This document shows, piece by piece, positions 23,946-33,391 of a DNA stretch of 50,716 nucleotides. Each line of letters starts with the position of its first letter. Position 1 is the stretch's first letter. The position numbers were made by a program, and so were the translations under genes. The notes beneath the pieces are model-generated. The model had not been told where the DNA came from. It made no database searches and saw only the letters and a program-made list of their open reading frames with translations. The stretch is from an uncultured Collinsella sp. (GTDB taxonomy: Bacteria; Actinomycetota; Coriobacteriia; Coriobacteriales; Coriobacteriaceae): assembly GCA_900540945.1 (NCBI GenBank), contig UQHQ01000010.1, positions 1-50,716 of the forward strand, given 5' to 3'.

Positions 23946-23977
23946 AAGCCCGTTGCCAATTCGGTAGTGGGCTTTTT
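23946..23977 (+). terminator. Terminator after tRNA-Glu
   Basis: AAGCCC/GGGCTT with an inner TGCC/GGTA pairing runs into TTTTT. Confidence 0.75.
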
Positions 23978-24105
23978 GCTATCCATGTGCCGGGATTCGA
24001 ACCCGACAGGGTGCGGAGCTGAGGAAACGCGCAAGCGTTTTCCAGCGCAGCGCGCAAGGAGCGAAGCGACGCAGCGGAAGCGGGCGGCGCCAGCCGCACG
24101 CGGAC

Positions 24106-24123
24106 ATCCCGCTGGGGGCACCA
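24106..24123 (+). repeat. 18-bp copy of the tRNA-Glu 3' end
   Basis: ATCCCGCTGGGGGCACCA is identical to 23917-23934, the end of the tRNA including CCA. The 171 bases between hold a tRNA-like GGGATTCGAACCC in reverse and GC-rich AGCGAAGCG-type repeats, but no tRNA body. This is what remains when an element that used the tRNA 3' end as attachment site decays. Confidence 0.7.
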
Positions 24124-24136
24124 ACTTTAAAATGTT

Positions 24137-24176
24137 CGAACCCGCCGGATGTAAGGTCCGACGGGTTCGTTCTTTT
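24137..24176 (+). terminator. Terminator between tRNA region and ferredoxin gene
   Basis: CGAACCCGCCGGA pairs with TCCGACGGGTTCG (one wobble), followed by TTCTTTTT. Its stem resembles the T-arm sequences around it, so it may derive from the same tRNA-end fragments. Confidence 0.7.
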
Positions 24177-24213
24177 TGCCGTTATAAGACGAAAAGTACT
24201 CAACGCCCTTGCG

Positions 24214-24975
24214 CTAGATAAACAGCTCGCACTCCTTCCGCTCGGCACAAACTTTGCTCAACATCTTGGTAGTCGCAGAGAGCATGACGGGATTTACCGC
24301 GCGAGCGCCCCACGGACATACGGCAATGCAGCGCATGCAGGAAATGCAGGCCTTTTTGTCCACCCGCTTGGGATCGTCTTTATCGATAGCGCCAACGGGA
24401 CACACTGCGGCGCAAGCCCCGCAGACGGTGCACTCCTTTGTGGCCTTAGGCACCATACCGGTGCCCCCGGCCTTCTTATAGGGACGATTGCCCGGAATAG
24501 CCGGCTCAGAAGCATCTCCCGCAGATATCTTTTGCTGAATCTGATTCGCAAACCCAGCGAGCTGCGCCGCGTCCTGTGGGTCTGGCCGACCGGCTGCAAA
24601 CTGGCGAACAATAGAATGCTCGGCGATGGCAGAAACCGCCGCGATCACCCGAAAGCCCGCGCCCTTTGCCGCATCCTCAAGCTCGACCAGCGTGTCCTCA
24701 TACGCGCGGTTTCCGTAAACACAAACCAGAACCGCCTGCGCACCGTTTCCCCGCATCATACCCAAGCGCTCCGCAGCCACAGCCGGGACTCGCCCGCCAT
24801 ACGAGGGTACCGCGATCACGGCTACATCCTCTTTTGTCATCGCAACCGTGCGAAAACCAAGCCCGCTATCGGTCAGATCTACAGCAACGGTTTCCCCTTC
24901 CAACGCATTGGCAATGTAGCCAGACGCCTTTTCCGTTCCGCCGGTCGGGCTAAACACGATATCGAATACCTTCAT
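24214..24975 (-). CDS. EFR1-type flavodoxin/ferredoxin protein
   Basis: This 253-residue cytosolic protein has an N-terminal flavodoxin-like domain (FSPTGGTEKASGYIANAL is the FMN phosphate loop; VPSYGGRVPAVAAERL follows). The C-terminal part has two 4Fe-4S motifs, CTVCGACAAVCPVGAI and CISCMRCIAVCPWGAR. This is the EFR1 family layout, common in gut anaerobes. It is thought to pass electrons, but no substrate is established. The ATG at 24975 follows GGGGAGGATTATCCG; the upstream extension lacks homology. Confidence 0.85.
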   Translation of the reverse strand: MKVFDIVFSPTGGTEKASGYIANALEGETVAVDLTDSGLGFRTVAMTKEDVAVIAVPSYGGRVPAVAAERLGMMRGNGAQAVLVCVYGNRAYEDTLVELEDAAKGAGFRVIAAVSAIAEHSIVRQFAAGRPDPQDAAQLAGFANQIQQKISAGDASEPAIPGNRPYKKAGGTGMVPKATKECTVCGACAAVCPVGAIDKDDPKRVDKKACISCMRCIAVCPWGARAVNPVMLSATTKMLSKVCAERKECELFI

Positions 24976-25105
24976 CGGATAATCCTCCCCTTTATGAACA
25001 AACGGCCGAAACGTCCGCGTGCCAAAACAGGTTACAACTTTTAAGATGCCCCGCGTGAAACGCCCGCTCGGCTGCAAGTTCAAAGCAGGTCAAAGCGGCA
25101 AAAAA

Positions 25106-25135
25106 GAAGGGGCCTCACACAGGCGAGACCCCTTC
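25106..25135 (-). terminator. Intrinsic terminator of glnA
   Basis: GAAGGGG..CCCCTTC with inner TCTCGCC/GGCGAGA-like pairing is followed on the minus strand by TTTTTT. Confidence 0.88.
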
Positions 25136-25158
25136 ACACGCAAAATCAAACGTGTCTG

Positions 25159-27246
25159 TTACACATAGAACAGAATGTCGTCGTAGGTCGGGACCGGCCA
25201 GTAGTCGGCGGCCACGATCTCCTCCATGGCATCCACGGCGGCGCGCAGCGTATCCATAGCGGGAACGACCTCGTGTGCATACACATTGGCCTGCTCCTGA
25301 CCATCGAGGGCTTCGGCCTTCTGATGCACGGCGTCGAGCGCCTTGATGGAGTCGTTGATGGTGGTGATGCCGTTGCAGAGCTTGTTGAGCGTGTTCTGCT
25401 CGCACTGCATGGCGGCCTCGGCACCGGCGGCACGAATAGTCTCAAGGCCCTTAGCGACCTTGGTGGCATAGGCGGTAATGACCGGGCGATAGGTACGACG
25501 CGCCTCGCGAACCATCGTGGTGGCCTCGATGTTCATGAGCTTGTTGTACTTCTCGAGCTTGCAATCGTAGCGGCACTGGGCCTCGGCCTTGGTCAGGACA
25601 CCCGTCTCCTCAAAGAGCGCAATGGCCTTATCGGAAACAAAGGCGGGCAGGGCGTCGGCCGTGGTCTTGTTGTTGGCAAGGCCGCGCTTCTCGGCCTCGA
25701 CGGGCCACTCGTCGGAGTAGCCATCGCCGGAGAAGAGGATACGCTGGTGGTCGGTCAGGACCTTCTTGCAGTACTCGAGCGCGGCGTCCTGGAACTCATC
25801 CTCGGGCGTACCCTCAAGCGCGTCGGCGAAGGACTTGAGCGACTTGGCCACGGCGGCATCGAGCACCAGGTTGGAGTCGGAGACGTTCTGCTCGGAGCCG
25901 CAGGCACGGAACTCAAACTTATTGCCGGTAAAGGCAAACGGGGAGGTGCGGTTGCGGTCGGTGTTGTCCTGCATCAGCTTGGGCAGGGTATCGGCGCCCA
26001 GGTCGAGCACGCCGCGCGTGGCATGGACGGAAGCCTTGCCATCGATGATCTTCTCGACGACCTCGGTAAGCTGGTCGCCCAGGAAGATGGACATAATCGC
26101 CGGAGGAGCCTCGTTGGCGCCCAGACGATGGTCGTTGCCGGCCGAGGCAACGGAGGCACGCAGGAGCTCCTGATAGTTATCGACGGCCTCGATCACCGCG
26201 GTGAGGAAGACGATGAACTGCAGGTTGTCGAGCGGGGTGTCGCCCGGATCGAGCAGATTCTCGGACTCGGTGCCAAGCGACCAGTTGTTGTGCTTGCCCG
26301 AACCGTTGATGCCCTCAAAGGGCTTCTCGTGCAGCAGGCAGACCAAGTCGTGGCGGGAGGCGATGAGCTTCATCTTCTCCATCATGACCAGATTCTGGTC
26401 GATGGCCTCGTTGACCTCGCCATAGACCGGTGCGAGCTCATGCTGGCAGGGAGCAACCTCGTTGTGCTTGGTCTTGGCGGGAATGCCAAGCGCCCACAGT
26501 TCATCGTCCAGGTCCTTCATATAGGCCGAGACGGTGGGGCGGATAGCGCCAAAGTAGTGCTCCTCGAGCTCCTGGCCCTTGCAGGGAGCAGCACCAAAGA
26601 GGGTGCGGCCGGTGATGACCAGGTCCTTGCGCTTGCGATAGGCGTCCTTCTTGATCAGGAAGTACTCCTGCTCGTCGCCCACGGAAGGAACGACCTTCTT
26701 GGGGGTCTTGCCAAACAGCGCCAAAACGCGCTTAGACTCACGCGAGAGCGCGGTCATGGAACGCAGCAGCGGGGTCTTCTTGTCCAGGGCCTCGCCCGTG
26801 TAGGAGCAGAAAGCCGTGGGGATGCACAGGACATCGTCCTTGATAAAGGCGGGGCTAGTGGGGTCCCAAGCGGTGTAGCCACGGGCCTCGAAGGTAGCAC
26901 GCAGACCGCCGTTGGGGAAGCTCGAGGCATCGGGCTCGCCCTGGATGAGGTTCTTGCCCGTAAACTTGGTAATGGCGGTGCCGTCGTGGTTGGGCTCCAG
27001 GAAGCTGTCGTGCTTCTCGGAAGTAATGCCCGAAAGCGGCTGGAACCAGTGCGCGTAGTGCGTCGCGCCCTTGGAGATGGCCCAGACCTTCATGGCATGG
27101 GCGACGGCGTTGGCCACATCCAGGTCGAGCGGCTCACCGCCCTCGAGGGTTGCAGCAAGGCGCTTCCAAATGTCCTTGGGGAGGTAGTCCTTCATGACTT
27201 CCTCAGAGAACACCATGGTCCCGAAGCGGTCAGTAAGTTCGGCCAT
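25159..27246 (-). CDS. glnA: Glutamine synthetase type III
   Basis: This 695-residue enzyme makes glutamine from glutamate, ammonia and ATP. The length, the GSIII-specific N-terminus (FGTMVFSEEVMKDYLPKDIWKRL), the HWFQPLSG motif and GSGKHNNWS near residue 330 identify the type III (GlnN) form, not GlnA-I. The ATG at 27246 follows GGGAG. It is a single gene with its own terminator, and its 5' region contains small inverted repeats that could be regulatory. Type III enzymes are not adenylylated like type I. Confidence 0.95.
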   Translation of the reverse strand: MAELTDRFGTMVFSEEVMKDYLPKDIWKRLAATLEGGEPLDLDVANAVAHAMKVWAISKGATHYAHWFQPLSGITSEKHDSFLEPNHDGTAITKFTGKNLIQGEPDASSFPNGGLRATFEARGYTAWDPTSPAFIKDDVLCIPTAFCSYTGEALDKKTPLLRSMTALSRESKRVLALFGKTPKKVVPSVGDEQEYFLIKKDAYRKRKDLVITGRTLFGAAPCKGQELEEHYFGAIRPTVSAYMKDLDDELWALGIPAKTKHNEVAPCQHELAPVYGEVNEAIDQNLVMMEKMKLIASRHDLVCLLHEKPFEGINGSGKHNNWSLGTESENLLDPGDTPLDNLQFIVFLTAVIEAVDNYQELLRASVASAGNDHRLGANEAPPAIMSIFLGDQLTEVVEKIIDGKASVHATRGVLDLGADTLPKLMQDNTDRNRTSPFAFTGNKFEFRACGSEQNVSDSNLVLDAAVAKSLKSFADALEGTPEDEFQDAALEYCKKVLTDHQRILFSGDGYSDEWPVEAEKRGLANNKTTADALPAFVSDKAIALFEETGVLTKAEAQCRYDCKLEKYNKLMNIEATTMVREARRTYRPVITAYATKVAKGLETIRAAGAEAAMQCEQNTLNKLCNGITTINDSIKALDAVHQKAEALDGQEQANVYAHEVVPAMDTLRAAVDAMEEIVAADYWPVPTYDDILFYV

Positions 27247-27672
27247 ACGGAACTCCCTTCGTATCGGCACCGCGTGAGAAGCGGTGTTGATTACTAACGA
27301 ACGAGTCATAGCTTAGACTCGCCGTGTTTCCGCGACATTACCGTTATGTTGCTGTCGCGAAACCAATCATTGAGGTTACCCTATCGAGGCGGCGTTGCCA
27401 CCCTCAACAGCCAATCAACTGCATAAATTGCAGACCTCTCCCCATGGTTTAAGGGTAGTCAATGTAGAATGGGGCTCTATTAACTGGTATTTCGCATCAG
27501 ATACCATTCAATATAGCCCCATCCTACATTGACCGCTCTGTTATAGGAAATGCCGATAGCGAAGCATTTTCGATTGGTATCCCCAAATAGCGAGTAAAAC
27601 TCCATCGTGGCACAGTGGTGCTGTAGAATCCTTACAACACATCGCACTATTACGTATCTAAAGGAGCACGAT
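27247..27672. other. 426-bp non-coding region between glnA and metF
   Basis: This is a divergent promoter region with no gene. Near the glnA start are a CACCGC/GCGGTG hairpin (27269-27287) and a CGCGACA/TGTCGCG inverted repeat. The middle holds the 76-bp hairpin element at 27458-27533. metF begins after AAAGGAGCACGAT. I see no SAM or cobalamin riboswitch consensus before metF. Confidence 0.5.
27458..27533. repeat. 76-bp almost complete hairpin element
   Basis: Outer arms of 19 bases (GTCAATGTAGAATGGGGCT and its complement, one mismatch) continue into a further 14-base arm with three mismatches, leaving a 10-nt loop TTCGCATCAG. The whole element forms one long hairpin. It is not next to a gene end, so it is less likely a simple terminator and may be a miniature mobile element. 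Confidence 0.7.
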
Positions 27673-28545
27673 ATGCGCGTCGACGAGCTTTTTAAGCAGG
27701 CGGCATCCCAGGGCACCACACCCGTTTCGTTTGAGATGTTCCCGCCCAAGGGCGAGCTGACCCTCGACACGGCTCGCAAAGTGGCAGGCAATCTGTGCAA
27801 GCTTTCGCCGAGCTTTGTCTCGGTCACCTGCTCGGCCGGCGGCTCGGGCAACGGTGCCACCACCGCCCCCATCGCGCATATGATTACGAGCGAATTCGAT
27901 ACGCCCTCGGTGGCGCACCTCACCTGCGTTGGCCGCACGCATGCCGATATCGCCGCCAAGATTGATGAATACCGCTCCGCCGGCGTAGAAAATGTACTGG
28001 CCCTGCGCGGCGATCTTCCCGCCGGCGCGACCGAGGACGACAAGCCCGCCTCGGACTACGCCTACGCCCGCGACCTCATCCCTGAGCTCGTCGACGCCGG
28101 CTTTTGCGTGGGCGCCGCAGCTTACCCCGAGGGCCACATTGCCTGTGAAGATCTCAACGCCTCGGTCGAATACCTCAAGCAAAAACAGGACGCCGGCGCG
28201 AGCTTCTTTGTGACGCAGCTCTTTTTTGATAACGAGTGCTTCTACCGTTTTCGCGAGCTTGCCGACAAGGCCGGCATCACCGTGCCCATTACCGCGGGCA
28301 TCATGCCGTTTATGGGCAAGTCGCAGATCAGCCGCATGGTCTTTATGTGCGGCGCGTCGCTGCCCTCCCCCGTCATCAAGATCCTCGCCAAGTACGAGAA
28401 CGACCCCGAGAGCCTGCAGGCAGCCGGTGTAGATTATGCCGCCCATCAGCTTTGCGACCTCAAGGAGCACGGTGCCGACGGTCTGCACCTGTACACTATG
28501 AACCGTCCTGCAATCGCCGCGACCATTATGGAGCGCCTGGGGTAA
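27673..28545 (+). CDS. metF: 5,10-methylenetetrahydrofolate reductase
   Basis: This 290-residue TIM-barrel flavoprotein reduces methylene-THF to methyl-THF, the methyl donor for MetH. Seen are SFEMFPPKGEL near the N-terminus, VTCSAGGSGNG, the conserved LALRGDLP and AGASFFVTQLFFDNE. The start at 27673 has AAAGGAG 7 bases before it. The stop overlaps the next start as TAATG. Together with the next two genes it completes the methyl branch of methionine synthesis. Confidence 0.95.
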   Translation: MRVDELFKQAASQGTTPVSFEMFPPKGELTLDTARKVAGNLCKLSPSFVSVTCSAGGSGNGATTAPIAHMITSEFDTPSVAHLTCVGRTHADIAAKIDEYRSAGVENVLALRGDLPAGATEDDKPASDYAYARDLIPELVDAGFCVGAAAYPEGHIACEDLNASVEYLKQKQDAGASFFVTQLFFDNECFYRFRELADKAGITVPITAGIMPFMGKSQISRMVFMCGASLPSPVIKILAKYENDPESLQAAGVDYAAHQLCDLKEHGADGLHLYTMNRPAIAATIMERLG

Positions 28546-29333
28546 TGGAAAAACCGCACATCGATACAGCTTTTGGTGAAGTGCCGGCCGATCTTGCGTC
28601 GCCGGCGCTCTACCGTATCGATGCCGCCCATCGCCCCCGCGTCGACCGTGCCGAGATGCTGCGCTACCTGGGCTACGGCGGTCAGCAGATTGAGCCCGAG
28701 CTGTCGCAGCGTATTGAGCTTGTCGTTGAGCGTCTGGAACTGGACATTGAGCCTCGTGGCGTGCGCCGCGTTTTTGCCGTCGATGCCACGGGCGTCGATG
28801 AGCAGGGAGAGCCTTGCATTCGCTTGGTCGGCACCAACGTTGAGCTGCGCGGTCGCGATATCTATCGCCATCTCAAAGACGCCCGCTTTGCCGCACTCAT
28901 GGTATGCACCCTCGGCATGGACGCCGAGCGTCGCCTGCGCACCACGGGAGCCCAGCAACCCCTAGAGGGAGCCGTGCTCGACGCTGCATGCTCTGCCTAT
29001 GTAGAAGCCGCCGTCGAGCAGATGGACCAGCAGGTCAAGGCTGTGGCCGCCGCACACGGACTCGCCGGTAACTGGCGCTTCAGCCCCGGCTACGGCGACT
29101 GCCCGCTTACGGCCCAGCGCTCAATCGTGGCTGCGCTCAACGCCACGCGGCTCATCGGGCTTACCGTCACACCTACCAGCCTGCTCATGCCCACCAAGAG
29201 TGTGACCGCAGTGATCGGTCTGTTTGACGGCGAGGTCCACGACGCCCAGAGCCGCCCCACCTGCAATATCTGCCGCATGCGCGAGCACTGCCGCTTCCGC
29301 GCCGCCCACACCACCTGCTATTCCAGCCATTAG
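28545..29333 (+). CDS. Methionine synthase activation-domain protein
   Basis: This 262-residue protein corresponds to the C-terminal reactivation domain of MetH, which binds SAM and remethylates oxidised cobalamin. The hallmark FSPGYGDCPLTAQ is present, with KSVTAVIGLF before the C-terminal CNICRMREHCRF cysteine motif. It is encoded as a separate protein, as in many anaerobes whose MetH lacks this domain. It is coupled to metF by a TAATG overlap and lies 9 bases before metH, so the two parts are made together. Confidence 0.9.
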   Translation: MEKPHIDTAFGEVPADLASPALYRIDAAHRPRVDRAEMLRYLGYGGQQIEPELSQRIELVVERLELDIEPRGVRRVFAVDATGVDEQGEPCIRLVGTNVELRGRDIYRHLKDARFAALMVCTLGMDAERRLRTTGAQQPLEGAVLDAACSAYVEAAVEQMDQQVKAVAAAHGLAGNWRFSPGYGDCPLTAQRSIVAALNATRLIGLTVTPTSLLMPTKSVTAVIGLFDGEVHDAQSRPTCNICRMREHCRFRAAHTTCYSSH

Positions 29334-29342
29334 GAGCCCTCG

Positions 29343-31901
29343 ATGTTTACTCCGCTTATCACCCATGATTCCGACGGTACCGCGCTGGCAGCGCCCGTCA
29401 ATACTGCGCGTTGTAACGGCGCCACGTACAAGACGCGCACGATCGGCGACCTTCGCATTAAGGACGATCGCCTGCGCGCCGCCATCGAGGGCACGGGACA
29501 CCTCCTGTTCGACGGCGGCATGGGCACCATGCTGCAGGCGGCCGGCATGAAAGCCGGCGCCCTGCCCGAGCTGCTCAACTTTGAGGAGCCCCAGGTTATC
29601 ACTGATATTCAGCGTCAGTACGTCGAGGCTGGCTGCGACGTAATCACCGCCAACACCTTTGGCGCCAACGCCCACAAGCTCGACGGCGCCGCCACCGTGG
29701 CAGATGTCTTTGCCGCCGCCGTCGCCTGCGCCCGCGCGGCCGGCGCCCACTATGTCGCCGGCGATATCGGCCCCATCGGCGCACTGCTTCGCCCCTTGGG
29801 CACCCTGAGCTTCGACGAGGCCTATGACCTCTTTGCCGAGGAAGTGCGCGCCGGCGTCGACGCGGGCGTGGACCTCTTTATTATCGAGACCATGACCGAC
29901 CTTGCCGAGATCAAGGCTGCCGTCCTCGCCTGCCGCGAGAACTCCGACCTGCCCGTCTTTGCCACCATGACCTTTGAGGAAGACGGTCGCACGTTCCTGG
30001 GTACGAGTCCCGAGGTGGCCGCCGTCACGCTCGACGCCATCGGCGCCGACGTTTTAGGCATCAACTGCAGCCAGGGACCGGCCGAGCTCCGAGGGCTCGC
30101 CGCACGCATGCTCACCGTTACCGACAAGCCCGTTATGGTGCAGGCCAATGCGGGACTGCCCCGCGTGGACGATGACGGCAATACCGTCTTTGACATCCAG
30201 GCACCCGAATACGCCGAGGCCGTCGCCGGCATGATTGAGGACGGCGTGAGCGTCGTGGGTGGCTGCTGTGGCACCACGCCCACGCACATGGCGGCACTTC
30301 GCACCCTCATCAACAACCACACGCCCAGCCCGCGCCGCCGCAAGCCCAGCATGTCGGTCACGAGCGCGCAGACGGTCGTAGACCTTCCCTGCAACGGCCA
30401 CAAAATCGCTGTCATCGGCGAGCGCATCAATCCCACCGGCAAAAAGCGCCTGCAGCAGGCCCTGCGCGACGGCGACCTGGACTACGTCGTGAGCCAGGGC
30501 ATCAGCCAGCAGGAACAGGGCGCCGACATCCTGGACGTCAACGTGGGCCTGCCCGAAATCGACGAGGTCAAGATCATCCAACAGGCAACCGAGCAGCTCC
30601 AGGGCTCCACCTTGCTGCCGTTGCAGATCGACTCCACCGATCCCGCAGCCGTCGAGGCCGCCGTTCGCCGCTACGCCGGCAAGCCCATCATCAACTCGGT
30701 CAATGGCAAGCAGCAGATCATGGATGAGATCTTTCCGCTGGTCGCCCACTACGGCACCAACGTCGTCGGCCTCACGCTCGACGAAGGCGGCATCCCCGAT
30801 ACCGCCGAGGCTCGCTTCGCCATCGCCGAGCGCATCGTAGCCGAGGCTGCGCGCTACGGCATCGGACCGGACCGCATCCTCATCGACTGTCTGGTCATGA
30901 CCGCCTCGACCAATCAACGCCAGGCCGAACAGATCCTGCGTGCTATGTCCCTGTGCAAGGAGCACCTGGGCGTCAAATGCGCGCTCGGCGTGTCGAACAT
31001 CAGCTTTGGTCTGCCCGCCCGCCCGCTGCTGGGCTCGGTCTTTTTGGCTGCCGCCTTCGGCGCAGGCCTGGACGCCCCCATCATGAACCCGGGCTCCAAG
31101 CGCTTTATGGATACCGTCTACAGCTATCGCGTCCTGAGCGTTGAGGACGAGGGCTCGACCGGATACATCGAACGCTACGCCGGCTGGACCGATCCGTACA
31201 AGATCGCCGCGAACCCGGCGGCGGCTCAGGCAGTATCGACCGACACCGCGCCCGCTGCTGGCACCGCCGGCACTGACAGCAACGACGACCCGATTCGTCG
31301 CATGGTCGTCTCGGGCCGCAAAGGCGAGATCGCGGCCGAGACCGAGCGTCTGCTGGCAGATCACGACGCCATGGACCTCATCAACAATCACTTTATCCCC
31401 GCCCTTGACGAGGTTGGCGTCCTCTTTGACCAGGGAAAGTTCTTCTTGCCGCAGCTCATGGCCTCGGCCGAGGCCGCGCGCGTGGGTTTTGACACCATCA
31501 AGCGCCTGATGCCCGCCGGCGAGATTGCCGACAAGGGCAAAATCTGCGTGGCCACCGTCAAGGGCGACATCCACGACATCGGTAAGAACATCGTCAAGAT
31601 GTTGCTCGATAACTACGGCTACACCGTCTTTGATCTGGGTCGCGACGTCGACCCGCAGGAGGTGCTCAAGACCGTCAAGGAACGCGACATTAAGCTCGTC
31701 GGCCTCTCGGCACTTATGACTACCACGGTCGTCGCCATGGAGGAGACCATCAAGCTGCTTCATGCCGAGGTGCCAGGCGTCAAGATCATCGTAGGCGGTG
31801 CCGTGCTCACCCCCGAATACGCCAAGCAGATCGGCGCTGACTACTACGCCAAGGACGCCGCCGAGAGCGCGCGCATCGCCGAAGAGGTCTTTGGACAGTA
31901 A
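29343..31901 (+). CDS. metH: Cobalamin-dependent methionine synthase, without activation domain
   Basis: This 852-residue enzyme methylates homocysteine using methyl-THF. In order: the homocysteine/zinc domain (FDGGMGTMLQ, INCSQGP and GGCCGTTPTHM with zinc cysteines), the pterin domain (GERINPTGKK near 358), the helical cap (from about 655) and the cobalamin domain with DIHDIGKNIV, whose His ligates cobalt. The SAM activation domain is absent and supplied by the preceding gene. The ATG follows AGGAGCCCTCG. A 15-bp terminator stem follows. Confidence 0.96.
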   Translation: MFTPLITHDSDGTALAAPVNTARCNGATYKTRTIGDLRIKDDRLRAAIEGTGHLLFDGGMGTMLQAAGMKAGALPELLNFEEPQVITDIQRQYVEAGCDVITANTFGANAHKLDGAATVADVFAAAVACARAAGAHYVAGDIGPIGALLRPLGTLSFDEAYDLFAEEVRAGVDAGVDLFIIETMTDLAEIKAAVLACRENSDLPVFATMTFEEDGRTFLGTSPEVAAVTLDAIGADVLGINCSQGPAELRGLAARMLTVTDKPVMVQANAGLPRVDDDGNTVFDIQAPEYAEAVAGMIEDGVSVVGGCCGTTPTHMAALRTLINNHTPSPRRRKPSMSVTSAQTVVDLPCNGHKIAVIGERINPTGKKRLQQALRDGDLDYVVSQGISQQEQGADILDVNVGLPEIDEVKIIQQATEQLQGSTLLPLQIDSTDPAAVEAAVRRYAGKPIINSVNGKQQIMDEIFPLVAHYGTNVVGLTLDEGGIPDTAEARFAIAERIVAEAARYGIGPDRILIDCLVMTASTNQRQAEQILRAMSLCKEHLGVKCALGVSNISFGLPARPLLGSVFLAAAFGAGLDAPIMNPGSKRFMDTVYSYRVLSVEDEGSTGYIERYAGWTDPYKIAANPAAAQAVSTDTAPAAGTAGTDSNDDPIRRMVVSGRKGEIAAETERLLADHDAMDLINNHFIPALDEVGVLFDQGKFFLPQLMASAEAARVGFDTIKRLMPAGEIADKGKICVATVKGDIHDIGKNIVKMLLDNYGYTVFDLGRDVDPQEVLKTVKERDIKLVGLSALMTTTVVAMEETIKLLHAEVPGVKIIVGGAVLTPEYAKQIGADYYAKDAAESARIAEEVFGQ

Positions 31902-31926
31902 CACAACGGAAACAACCGAGCACCAA

Positions 31927-31964
31927 AACGTGCCGCACGCGCCACGAGACGCGTGCGGCACGTT
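31927..31964 (+). terminator. Terminator of the metF-metH operon
   Basis: A 15-bp perfect stem (AACGTGCCGCACGCG and complement, 8-nt loop) lies 25 bases after metH. A T-run is lacking (TTAGAATAG follows). Confidence 0.7.
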
Positions 31965-32009
31965 AGAATAGACAAGACTATGCTCGTTTTGGCAGATAGG
32001 AGTGCAAGG

Positions 32010-33374
32010 ATGGCGATCACGCCCGCAGAAATCGCGGAAACCCGCGGCATGGTTGAGGAGCAGAACCTCGACATCAGGACCATCACCATGGGTGTTTCGC
32101 TCATGGGTTGCGGTGACGAGAACCTCGACCGCATGTGCACGAAGATCTACGACCACGTGACGCACACGGCTGAGCACCTGGTCGAGACCGCCGAGAACCT
32201 CGAGCGCGAGTACGGTATCCCCATCGTCAACAAGCGCGTTTCCGTCACCCCGGTGGCACAGATCGCCGCGTGCTGCAAGGATGAGGACCTCACCCCCATC
32301 GCGCATGCCCTCGACCGCGCGGCCGAGACGCTCGGCATCGATTACCTGGGCGGTTTCTCCGCACTCGTCCAGAAGGGCATCGGCGACGCCGACCGCCGCG
32401 TCATCCAGTCCATCCCCCAGGCGCTTGCCACCACCAGCCGCGTCTGCTCCAGCGTCAACGTCGCCAGCCTGCGTGCCGGCATCAACATGGACGCCGTGCT
32501 CATGGCGGCTCAGACCATCATCGATGCCGCCAAGCTTACGGCAGACGAGGATTCCGTTGGCGCCTCCAAGTTTGTCTGCTTTGCCAACATGGTCGAGGAC
32601 TCCCCGTTTATGGCGGGCGCCGTCCACGGCGGTGGCGAGGCCGACGCCGTCATCAACGTAGGCGTCTCGGGCCCCGGCGTTATGGCGGCAGCCCTGGAGA
32701 CGCTGCCCGATTCCGCATCGATGATGGAAGTCGCCGAGAAGATTAAGCAGACCGCCTTTAAGATCACCCGTGCCGGCGAGCTCATGAGCCGCGAGGCCGC
32801 CCATCGCCTGGGTGTCGAGAAGGGCATTGTCGACCTGTCGCTGGCTCCCACGCCCGCCATCGGCGACTCCGTCGCGCGTATCCTCGAGATCATCGGCGTG
32901 GGCACCTGCGGTGGCCCCGGCACGACCTGCGCGCTCGCCATGCTCAACGATGCCGTCAAGAAGGGCGGCGTCATGGCCAGCTCCAGCGTGGGCGGTCTCT
33001 CGGGCGCCTTTATCCCCGTGTCCGAGGACGCCGGCATGATTGCTGCCGTCGAGGCCGGCGCACTTTCGCTCGAGAAGCTCGAGGCCATGACCTGCGTGTG
33101 CTCCGTTGGCCTGGACATGATCGCCATCCCCGGCGACACCCCAGTCGAGACCATCGCCGGCATCATCGCCGACGAGATGGCCATCGGCGTCATCAACAAC
33201 AAGACCACGGCCGTGCGCGTGATTCCCGCTATCGGCAAGGGCGTGGGCGACTGCGTTGAGTACGGCGGTCTGTTCGGCCGTGCGCCCATCATGCCGGTGA
33301 ACCCCAACGCCGGCACCGTGCTCGCCCACCGTGGCGGACGCTTCCCGGCGCCGCTGAACTCGCTCAAGAACTAG
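32010..33374 (+). CDS. UPF0210/PFL-like family protein
   Basis: This 454-residue protein belongs to the UPF0210 (DUF711) family, whose fold is related to anaerobic ribonucleotide reductase and pyruvate formate-lyase but which has no proven activity. Typical segments are NLDIRTITMGVSL, CGDENLDR, INMDAVLMAAQTI, GTCGGPGTTCALAMLNDAVKKGG and the C-terminal GRAPIMPVN. The start at 32010 follows GGAGTGCAAGG. Homologues are often next to an ACT-domain (UPF0237) gene, which is not present here. The structured element at 33392 begins 17 bases after its stop. Confidence 0.92.
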   Translation: MAITPAEIAETRGMVEEQNLDIRTITMGVSLMGCGDENLDRMCTKIYDHVTHTAEHLVETAENLEREYGIPIVNKRVSVTPVAQIAACCKDEDLTPIAHALDRAAETLGIDYLGGFSALVQKGIGDADRRVIQSIPQALATTSRVCSSVNVASLRAGINMDAVLMAAQTIIDAAKLTADEDSVGASKFVCFANMVEDSPFMAGAVHGGGEADAVINVGVSGPGVMAAALETLPDSASMMEVAEKIKQTAFKITRAGELMSREAAHRLGVEKGIVDLSLAPTPAIGDSVARILEIIGVGTCGGPGTTCALAMLNDAVKKGGVMASSSVGGLSGAFIPVSEDAGMIAAVEAGALSLEKLEAMTCVCSVGLDMIAIPGDTPVETIAGIIADEMAIGVINNKTTAVRVIPAIGKGVGDCVEYGGLFGRAPIMPVNPNAGTVLAHRGGRFPAPLNSLKN

Positions 33375-33391
33375 CTGAGGGGGACTGGCGA

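Noticed and set aside
23639..24248. Minus-strand open frames across tRNA-Glu, including one reading VPPAGFEPAISTLKGW
   Set aside because: These are translations of the tRNA and its 3' relic on the wrong strand, a well-known source of false genes.
27534..27672. SAM or cobalamin riboswitch before metF
   Set aside because: I looked for a long structured leader with conserved boxes; the leader is short and shows no such consensus.
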